From: VAZQ01 sp963725065
GTDB lineage: Bacteria > Pseudomonadota > Alphaproteobacteria > Rhizobiales > Xanthobacteraceae
NCBI GenBank assembly: GCA_963725065.1
Contig: CAVRXD010000016.1
Location: 1-64,000, forward strand
Direction: 5' to 3'
Length of the DNA stretch: 64,000 nucleotides
Shown: one piece after another, positions 56,871-64,000 of the stretch
Position numbering within the stretch: the stretch's first letter is position 1
Layout of the letters: each line of letters starts with the position of its first letter
Program-made: the position numbers and the translations under genes
Notes under the pieces: generated by a model
Database searches by the model: none
What the model saw: the letters and a program-made list of their open reading frames with translations, nothing else
Told to the model about the DNA's origin: nothing

Positions 56871-57494
56871 TCAGCCCGCACCGAGCCCGCCCTTGGCCTC
56901 GATGAACCGGGCGATCTCGCCCACCCCTTCGCCCGCCCGCAGATTGGTAAAGACGAACGGTCGCGTGCCGCGCATGCGCCTGGCGTCGCGATCCATGACC
57001 TCGAGCGAGGCCCCCACGTGGGGCGCGAGGTCGATCTTGTTGATCACCAGGAGGTCGGAGCGGGTGATGCCGGGACCGCCCTTGGACGGGATCTTGTCGC
57101 CGGCGGCGACGTCGATGACGTAGAGTGTGAGATCGGCGAGTTCGGGCGAGAATGTTGCCGCCAGGTTGTCGCCGCCGGACTCGATCAGCACGAGGTCAAG
57201 CGCCGGGAATTTTTTCTGCATCTCCGCGACGGCGGCCAGATTGATCGACGCGTCCTCGCGGATGGCGGTGTGCGGACAGCCGCCGGTCTCGACACCGGCA
57301 ATCCGCTCGGGCGCGAGCGCACCGGAGCGGACGAGATATTCGGCGTCCCACTTGGTGTAGATGTCGTTGGTGATCGCCGCGATCTCGTAGCGCCCGCGCA
57401 ACGCCTTGCACAGCGCGTCCATCAGCGCGGTCTTGCCCGAGCCGACCGGCCCGCCCACGCCGACGCGCAGCGGACCGTGGGAACTGGTCATCAT
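56871..57494 (-). CDS. ureG: Urease accessory GTPase
   Basis: A 207-residue SIMIBI GTPase delivering Ni2+ to urease. P-loop GPVGSGKTAL is near residue 15, and the metal-binding GGCPHT motif and the ESGGDN segment are present, with NKID for guanine recognition. Length is normal. Two adjacent ATG codons (57494 and 57491) can start it. It is the last gene of the urease series, separated from ureF by a palindromic repeat. Confidence 0.96.
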   Translation of the reverse strand: MMTSSHGPLRVGVGGPVGSGKTALMDALCKALRGRYEIAAITNDIYTKWDAEYLVRSGALAPERIAGVETGGCPHTAIREDASINLAAVAEMQKKFPALDLVLIESGGDNLAATFSPELADLTLYVIDVAAGDKIPSKGGPGITRSDLLVINKIDLAPHVGASLEVMDRDARRMRGTRPFVFTNLRAGEGVGEIARFIEAKGGLGAG

Positions 57495-57512
57495 TCATAC
57501 CCCTTTTGAGAT

Positions 57513-57609
57513 GCCATCATCCGCGCCAGCGGACGATCCAGCCAGCATCGCTGCTGCAGAGTCACGTCGCGTCCTGCGTTCACGGGATGCCCGCATTCGC
57601 GGGCATGAC
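57513..57609. repeat. REP-like composite inverted repeat between ureG and ureF
   Basis: Arms of the same class as at 31001 and 49263: CATCATCCGCGCCAGCGGAC then GATCCAGC on the left, GGGATGCCCGCATTCGCGGG then CATGACA on the right. It occupies nearly the whole ureG-ureF gap. Confidence 0.8.
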
Positions 57610-57616
57610 AACCGAG

Positions 57617-58297
57617 TTAAGACCTGAACAGCCGTGTGTATTGGGTTTCGTGGCGCATGCTGGCGAGATCGGCGCGGAACGCCGCCCCGCCGACCTGATC
57701 GAGCGACGTGACGAGCGCGCGCGCGGCGGTCGCCGTCGCGACCGGCTCGAGCGCCGCAAGAACGCGCTGCCCGTCAGTCTGGCCGAGCGGCACCAGCCGC
57801 AAGCCGGTCGAAATCAGGTTTGCCGTTATGGCGTGAAGGTAGGCGTGCAGCGCGGGCGCGAGCGCAATGCCATGCCCTGCGCTCGCGACCCCGACCGCGA
57901 TCGGCAATGCAACGGCTCCGTCCCAGACCGCCGTCAGCCGATCGAGCGACGGCGTCGGCCATGCCGCGCGGGTGGTATCCAGGAAGGCGCGGCCCTGCGC
58001 GGTCGTCTCCAGATGCCGCTCCTTCGACGGCGAAAACGCCGCGGCCAGTTCCGCCACGGCCCGCAGCGCCGCATCGTCGTTCGAGATCGCCGCGCGGTGC
58101 GCGTGAACGAAGAACACCGCGTCGCAGAACCCACCGCCCTCGCCGATCACCACCGCGAGCCACCCCCGCAGCGCGTCCGCATCGGTAATGTCGCCGGCTT
58201 CCACCGCCCACTCGATGCCGCTCGAATAGGAGAATGCGCCGATCGGATACGACGGCGACAGCCACGCCAGCAGCCGATACAGAGCGGCCGCGTTCAC
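57617..58297 (-). CDS. ureF: Urease accessory protein UreF
   Basis: A 226-residue helical accessory protein that links UreG to the UreD-urease complex. LYRLLAWLSPSYPIGAFSYS and GIEWAVEAGDITD are the family N-terminus. The GTG at 58297 (MNAAALYRLLAW) was chosen because further upstream the frame runs through a palindromic repeat; an ATG at 58477 overlapping ureE would add 60 repeat-derived residues and cannot be excluded. Confidence 0.9.
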   Translation of the reverse strand: MNAAALYRLLAWLSPSYPIGAFSYSSGIEWAVEAGDITDADALRGWLAVVIGEGGGFCDAVFFVHAHRAAISNDDAALRAVAELAAAFSPSKERHLETTAQGRAFLDTTRAAWPTPSLDRLTAVWDGAVALPIAVGVASAGHGIALAPALHAYLHAITANLISTGLRLVPLGQTDGQRVLAALEPVATATAARALVTSLDQVGGAAFRADLASMRHETQYTRLFRS

Positions 58298-58314
58298 GTC
58301 GCCGGTGGCAGGCG

Positions 58315-58396
58315 CCTCATCCTTCGCGCCGCGCCGCGCGCGGCTCCTCAGGATGAGGGGACCTCTTGCGACGGCCACCTCCACCTCATGGTGAGG
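58315..58396. repeat. Palindromic repeat between ureE and ureF
   Basis: CTCATCCTTCGCG...AGGATGAGG is an imperfect palindrome, followed by the shorter CCTCATGGTGAGG. It resembles the element at 30917-30963 (CCTCATGCT...AGCATGAGG). It lies in the 169-base space between ureE and the likely ureF start. Confidence 0.7.
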
Positions 58397-58466
58397 GGCC
58401 GGGCGAAGGCCGGCGCCCCGGACCGGAGCACGGCCGCGCCGGCTCCGCTTCGCGCGGCGCAGTCGC

Positions 58467-58937
58467 TTAGTGGCCATGGCCGTGATCATGGTCGTGGTGA
58501 TCGGCATGCCCATACGCGCCATGCTCGGGGTCGAACGGCGCCTCGAGCGCGCTCATGCGCGCGCCCAAGCCGCGCAGCATGTCTTCGAGCACGTGGTCGC
58601 GCCGGATGCGCAGCCGATCGCCCATCACCTGCATGTCGGTATGGCGATTGCCGATGTGCCAGGCGAGCCGCGCCAGGTCGTGCGCGGATGCCGCGGTGAT
58701 TTCGAGCAGCGCCTCGGGCTTGCCGGCAACGCGCACGATCGCGCCGTCCTCGAGCACGAGGCCGTCGCCGTCGCGCAGCGCGGCCGCGTGCGGCAGATCG
58801 AGCAGGAATGCGATGCCGCCCTCGCCGGTCAACGTCACGCGGCGGCGATGGCGGTCATCGGCGTCGAGCACGACGCGGTCGATGGCTCTCGCCGCGTCCC
58901 AGCTGCCGGCCGTCTTCACCGCGGATGCGCGTCGCAT
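58467..58937 (-). CDS. ureE: Urease accessory nickel chaperone UreE
   Basis: A 156-residue protein that binds Ni2+ and donates it during urease maturation. The N-terminal domain (DRHRRRVTLTGEGGIAFLLD) and the metal-site domain (WHIGNRHTDMQV) are present. The C-terminal tail is histidine-rich (GHADHHDHDHGHGH), a nickel-storage feature. ATG 58937 follows AAGGGA. It is 13 bases after ureC. Confidence 0.95.
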   Translation of the reverse strand: MRRASAVKTAGSWDAARAIDRVVLDADDRHRRRVTLTGEGGIAFLLDLPHAAALRDGDGLVLEDGAIVRVAGKPEALLEITAASAHDLARLAWHIGNRHTDMQVMGDRLRIRRDHVLEDMLRGLGARMSALEAPFDPEHGAYGHADHHDHDHGHGH

Positions 58938-58950
58938 CGGATCGATCCCT

Positions 58951-60663
<1,713 letters not shown>

Positions 60664-60865
60664 AGTAATACCCGCTTTCCACAGCCGATCCGAACACGCG
60701 CGAATTGATTCCCGGCGCCGTTCAAGTATCATCACGTCAGTTCATAGCGTTTCACCTTGGCAATAAGAAGCCGCCTCGAGACGCTCCGTCTGGTTGGTTG
60801 TGCAAACGATCGACATTGACCGAGTTCATGAAGGCTTTTTGTTATCAGAGTGGACCTTGAGCTCG

Positions 60866-60889
60866 GCGGGCAAGCTTCGGCTTGCCCGC
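60866..60889 (+). terminator. Strong UUCG hairpin, probable terminator
   Basis: GCGGGCAAGC-TTCG-GCTTGCCCGC is a perfect ten-base-pair stem closed by a C(UUCG)G tetraloop. The T-rich tract (TTTT near 60895) lies on the plus-strand side, and it sits just past the patatin stop codon on the minus strand. It could end transcription of the patatin gene, which would separate it from ureC, although the minus-strand side lacks a T-run. Confidence 0.55.
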
Positions 60890-60891
60890 TG

Positions 60892-62031
60892 CTATTTTGT
60901 GGGCACCTCTTCGCGCGCAATGCGCCAGCGGTTCTCGAACGCCGGCCGCAGAATGTCGTGGGCGAATTTGAACCCGTCCCGGCGGCGCCGACGCACGGTG
61001 TCAGGGGAAAAATCACGCATTCCGTCCTTGTCGTCGGCCGGATTCTGCGCCGACGGAACGAGCGTGGCGGCCGGATCCTGCATGTCGATGTTGACGATCG
61101 CGTCGATGAGCTTGTAGCGCCCGGCTTCGTCGAGACGGGCGTTCAACCAGTCGCCGCGATCATCGGGCGCGACCTTCGTGGCAAGCTCGTCAATGGTCTC
61201 GACCAGCGCATTGATGCGCCGAGCCATGTCATGATCCTGCCGCAGGCGGTTGCCGAAGCTGAGCTCGTGCAGGCGATCCTCGACCGCGGCGAGATTGCGC
61301 GGCAGACGGGCGCGCAGCGGATATAGATTCATGACGACCAGCATCCGGTCGACCGCCGCATCGGCGCTGAACGCGTCGATGGCGAGGCCGAGCGGGGTGT
61401 TGTCGACGATGCCGCCGTCCCAATAAGGCATGCCGTCGATTTCGGTCCATGGGAATCCCGGCGGCAGGCTGCCGCTCGCCAGCACATGGCGCGGCTCGAT
61501 CTTGGTCGCAGGCAGGTGCTTCAGCGGCCGATTGGAGAACGGCCGCAGCGCGCCGGTCACGACCTCGACCGCTGTCACGACGAACACGGTCTGGCTCGCA
61601 TTGAGCGCAGCAAAGTCGACATGGCGTCCGAGCGTCGCCAGCAGCGGGCGGGTATCGTAGACATAGGTCCAGGTCGGCGCGGTCCAGAAATCCGGCCGCG
61701 GGGTATAGAAGCCCGGCAGGCCGAAATAGGCGAGGTCGCGCTGCGCCGCCGCCATCCAGAACGGCGGCGCTTCCAGCATCAGATCGTCCCACAGCGCGTC
61801 GAGCCGCGCGCGCGCGTCGGCGCGGGTCTTCGCGCCCACCACGCAGGCGGCATTGATGGAGCCGATCGATACGCCGGTCACGGCCTTGAGCACGATGTCG
61901 TGGCCCTGCGCCGCGAACTCGTCCATCAGCTCGAGCAACGCGTTCAGGGCGCCGCATTCATAGGCCCCGAGCGCGCCGCCGCCCTGGAGGACGACACCGA
62001 CTTCCACCCGTCTGCTCGGCGTGTCGGCCAT
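60892..62031 (-). CDS. Patatin-like phospholipase/esterase
   Basis: A 379-residue lipid acyl hydrolase. It has the oxyanion-hole motif VLQGGGALGAYECG (near residue 14), the nucleophile GVSIG and the catalytic aspartate in DGGIVDN, with no signal peptide. Some family members act on membrane lipids or polyhydroxybutyrate. It interrupts the usual ureDABC order, lying between ureB and ureC on the same strand, 30 bases downstream of ureB. A role in urease biology is not evident. Confidence 0.9.
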   Translation of the reverse strand: MADTPSRRVEVGVVLQGGGALGAYECGALNALLELMDEFAAQGHDIVLKAVTGVSIGSINAACVVGAKTRADARARLDALWDDLMLEAPPFWMAAAQRDLAYFGLPGFYTPRPDFWTAPTWTYVYDTRPLLATLGRHVDFAALNASQTVFVVTAVEVVTGALRPFSNRPLKHLPATKIEPRHVLASGSLPPGFPWTEIDGMPYWDGGIVDNTPLGLAIDAFSADAAVDRMLVVMNLYPLRARLPRNLAAVEDRLHELSFGNRLRQDHDMARRINALVETIDELATKVAPDDRGDWLNARLDEAGRYKLIDAIVNIDMQDPAATLVPSAQNPADDKDGMRDFSPDTVRRRRRDGFKFAHDILRPAFENRWRIAREEVPTK

Positions 62032-62061
62032 GGTCCGTCCTCGCAGTCGCGGCCTTGGGGC

Positions 62062-62367
62062 TCAGAGCTTCCCCATCACGTCCTGGCGAAACCCGTAGAT
62101 CATGCGCTTGCCGGCGAGCACCACCAGTGTGACCTCGCGGGTCTGGCCCGGCTCGAAGCGCACGGCGGTGCCGGCGGCGATGTCGAGGCGCATGCCGCGC
62201 GCCTTCTTGCGATCGAATTTCAGCGCCGGATTGGTCTCGAAGAAATGATAATGCGAGCCGACCTGAATCGGACGGTCGCCGGTATTGGTGACCGACAGCG
62301 TCACCGTTTTGCGGCCGGCATTGAGCTCGATCTCGCCGTCCTTTATGAACATTTCACCGGGAATCAT
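62062..62367 (-). CDS. ureB: Urease subunit beta
   Basis: A 101-residue structural subunit starting MIPGEMFIKDGEIELNAG, with VTNTGDRPIQVGSHYHFFE typical of the family. ATG 62367 gives the canonical start; an in-frame TTG fourteen codons upstream is unlikely. It assembles with UreA and UreC. It is 57 bases after ureA. Confidence 0.96.
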   Translation of the reverse strand: MIPGEMFIKDGEIELNAGRKTVTLSVTNTGDRPIQVGSHYHFFETNPALKFDRKKARGMRLDIAAGTAVRFEPGQTREVTLVVLAGKRMIYGFRQDVMGKL

Positions 62368-62424
62368 GCGGGCCTCGCTCCTCTCCGCCGTCAGAATTGC
62401 CTGTTCCAATTACGCAGCATCCTC

Positions 62425-62727
62425 TTATCGAATCGGCTCGTGCACCGTCACCAGCTTGGTCCCGTCCGGAAACGTCGCCTCGACCTGGATCTCGACGATC
62501 ATCTCGGAAATGCCGTCCATCACCTGCGCCCGCGTGACCACGTGCGCGCCCGCCTCCATCAGTTCGGCGACGGTCCTGCCGTCGCGCGCGCCCTCGACGA
62601 TGAAATCGGTGATCAGCGCCACCGCCTCGGGATGATTGAGCTTGACGCCGCGCTCCAACCGCCGGCGCGCCACCATGGCGGCCATGGCAACGAGCAGCTT
62701 GTCCTTTTCGCGCGGAGTGAGATTCAT
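62425..62727 (-). CDS. ureA: Urease subunit gamma
   Basis: A 100-residue subunit starting MNLTPREKDKLLVAMAAMVA with the conserved LNHPEAVALI and VPDG-like region (TFPDGTKLVTVHEP). Length is exact for the family. It is followed by ureB and preceded by ureD within 27 bases, so ureDAB form one transcription unit. Confidence 0.97.
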   Translation of the reverse strand: MNLTPREKDKLLVAMAAMVARRRLERGVKLNHPEAVALITDFIVEGARDGRTVAELMEAGAHVVTRAQVMDGISEMIVEIQVEATFPDGTKLVTVHEPIR

Positions 62728-62754
62728 GGTTCGCCAGCAGGTCCCGCCTTCACG

Positions 62755-63588
62755 TCAATTCAGCCATAGCCGCGGCAGCGATCCACCACGCAGGGCCACG
62801 AGCACCGCGACGAGATCGTGGCGCAGCGCAGCACCGTCGACGGCGCACAGCCGAACGACGGCGAACCCGTCCCAGGCAGAGACGCCGACCTCGCCGCGGA
62901 AGCGATCGTCAAGGCCACGTATGCTATCCGCGACGGCCTCGTCCGCAGGCACGATCAGCACGGTGGCCACCGCCACGCCGCCCTTGGCGATGGCGGGCTG
63001 CGCCAGCTTTGCCGCCACCGCGCCGTCGAACCGCATGGCCTCGACGTGGATGAGGCGGCCCTCCCGGTGCAGGCGCCAGCGATCGAACACGCCGGCATCG
63101 TCCACCGCTTCGCCCATGCCCGAACGGCCGAACACGATCGCCTCCGCCAGCAGCAGCCGCGCATCCTCGGCGAGGTCGATGTCGACGGTGCGCGTGAGCC
63201 GCGCTTGGTTGAACAGGATCGTCTCCTGCGGCAGCCAGGCGAGCGAGGAAGACGCACCCACGGCAAGCCTCACGTCGATGGTCGCGTCCGGTTCGAGTGT
63301 ACGGTAGACCTTTTCCGCGGCGGCAGTCGAAACGACCAGCCGCGCGCCGGGCTCGACGGTCACGTCGAGCGCAAAACGGTCACCGCCAGCCACGCCCCCG
63401 GCGGTATTGACGATGACCGCCTCGAGCTCCGCGGATGCCGGGCCCGGAAAGCGTACCCGCAACGAGCCTTCCTCGCGCACCCGGGCACGACGGGTCATGC
63501 CGGCCCTCGCCTGCACGGCCAGCGCAATCCGTCCGACGGCGCGGTTCGCGGCGAATGTGCGGGCTGTCTCGGCTGCCGCGGTGCTCAC
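62755..63588 (-). CDS. ureD: Urease accessory protein UreD
   Basis: A 277-residue accessory protein that scaffolds urease activation with UreF and UreG. LRVRFPGPASAELEAVIVN followed by TAGGVAGGDRFALDV is the family core, with AEKVYRT and WLPQETILFNQARL. GTG 63588 has GAAGGA upstream and was preferred over ATG 63648, because that codon lies inside a palindromic element. It heads the urease series. Confidence 0.93.
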   Translation of the reverse strand: MSTAAAETARTFAANRAVGRIALAVQARAGMTRRARVREEGSLRVRFPGPASAELEAVIVNTAGGVAGGDRFALDVTVEPGARLVVSTAAAEKVYRTLEPDATIDVRLAVGASSSLAWLPQETILFNQARLTRTVDIDLAEDARLLLAEAIVFGRSGMGEAVDDAGVFDRWRLHREGRLIHVEAMRFDGAVAAKLAQPAIAKGGVAVATVLIVPADEAVADSIRGLDDRFRGEVGVSAWDGFAVVRLCAVDGAALRHDLVAVLVALRGGSLPRLWLN

Positions 63589-63633
63589 GCCCTGTCCTTC
63601 GTCGTCGATCGCCGTTTGCGCCTGCGGCCCCAG

Positions 63634-63714
63634 CCTAGTGTGGCGCATTTGACGTTCCTGTCAGTATTGGCCGCGAGTCCTTCATAGGAACGTCCAATGC
63701 AAAGCCACACTAGG
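63634..63714. repeat. Imperfect palindromic element with CCTAGTGT ends
   Basis: The left arm (63634-63659, CCTAGTGTGGCGCATTTGAC then GTTCCT) matches the reverse complement of the right arm (63686-63714) except for three inserted bases and one mismatch, around a loop of about 26 bases. It resembles the neighbouring element in its CTAGTGT ends and inner ACGTTC. Confidence 0.75.
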
Positions 63715-63724
63715 ATCATGACTT

Positions 63725-63802
63725 GCTAGTGTCTCTTTGTTTTCGACGTTCGTAAAAGCGGGTGCTGCGAGATGATACGAACGTAGGAAACGGGACACTA
63801 GC
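63725..63802. repeat. Second palindromic element with GCTAGTGTC ends
   Basis: The left arm GCTAGTGTCTCTTTG...GACGTTCGT (63725-63753) pairs imperfectly with the right arm ACGAACGTAGG...GGGACACTAGC (63777-63802). It is about ten bases from the first element and is clearly related. Both lie between ureD and urtE. Confidence 0.7.
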
Positions 63803-63872
63803 CCCTGCGCGCGGGCCCCTTCAATGCTTGCGCCAGCCAAATCCGGACAACGCCGGCAACAGCCCCGCGCAC

Positions 63873-64000
63873 TCAGATCGCCATCGCACGTTTGAGCGCC
63901 GCCTCGTCCATGGTGTCACGGGTACAGGAATAGACGATCGCACCGCGGTCCATGACCGCGAAATGGTCACCGAGCTCACGGGCGAAATCGAGATATTGCT
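63873..64000 (-). CDS. urtE: Urea ABC transporter ATP-binding protein, C-terminus only
   Basis: A partial frame entering from the right edge reads QYLDFARELGDHFAVMDRG, then AIVYSCTRDTMDEAALKRA, MAI and a stop at 63873. This matches the C-terminus of UrtE-type ATPases (the region after the H-loop, ending with a D-T-M-D-E tail). Its position just upstream of ureD on the same strand supports a urea uptake-urease locus. Only about 41 residues are visible. Confidence 0.8.
   Translation of the reverse strand, partial: QYLDFARELGDHFAVMDRGAIVYSCTRDTMDEAALKRAMAI

Overview
The window looks like a chromosomal piece of a high-GC alphaproteobacterium of the Hyphomicrobiales, most likely near Bradyrhizobiaceae/Xanthobacteraceae. 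This is inferred from gene content (NitT/TauT transporters paired with catabolic genes, a ureDABCEFG cluster next to urt genes, a DUF3141 PHA-synthase-like protein with a phasin and FabI) and from short palindromic repeats of the GTCATGCCCGCG...CATCCAGTA type. No rRNA, tRNA, CRISPR array or intact insertion sequence was seen.

Region 1 (0-14.4 kb) is an anaerobic fermentation and carbon-storage island, mostly on the minus strand. It holds a FocA-type formate channel, an AspT-like transporter, PflA, PflB, AckA and Pta, then a DUF3141 protein, a phasin-like protein and FabI on the plus strand. Pyruvate would be split to acetyl-CoA and formate, formate exported, and acetyl-CoA turned into acetate with ATP gain or diverted to acyl and polyester metabolism. 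A remnant of a second ackA and a decayed IS630-type transposase show rearrangement. Four genes here carry single-base frameshifts.

Region 2 (14.5-27.3 kb) is membrane and stress biology: a two-TM channel, an RND pump with its adaptor, a c-di-GMP phosphodiesterase, an AI-2E-family protein, PPK2, a VIT-like protein, a TorF-type porin and a Ca2+/H+ exchanger.

Region 3 (27.4-54.4 kb) is accessory catabolism: two flavin-dependent LLM oxidoreductases (one of strikingly low GC), two NitT/TauT ABC transporters, FAH hydrolase, flavin hydroxylase, gentisate-dioxygenase-like cupin, PEP mutase/isocitrate lyase-like enzyme, SDR, hydantoinase A/B and a tripartite-transporter binding protein. In its middle are a substrate-binding-protein/TRIC-channel fusion (34.7-36.2 kb), a CruF-like carotenoid protein and several small unknown genes.

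Region 4 (54.5-64 kb) has a Na/Pi cotransporter and a urease cluster (ureD-A-B, a patatin-like lipase, ureC-E-F-G) running into the end of urtE at the right edge.

Seven apparent frameshifts, on both strands, all fit one extra base in the coding strand. That uniformity argues for uncorrected insertion errors in the assembly at least as strongly as for gene decay. The best candidate for a new function is the SBP-TRIC fusion, which has the layout of a ligand-gated channel.
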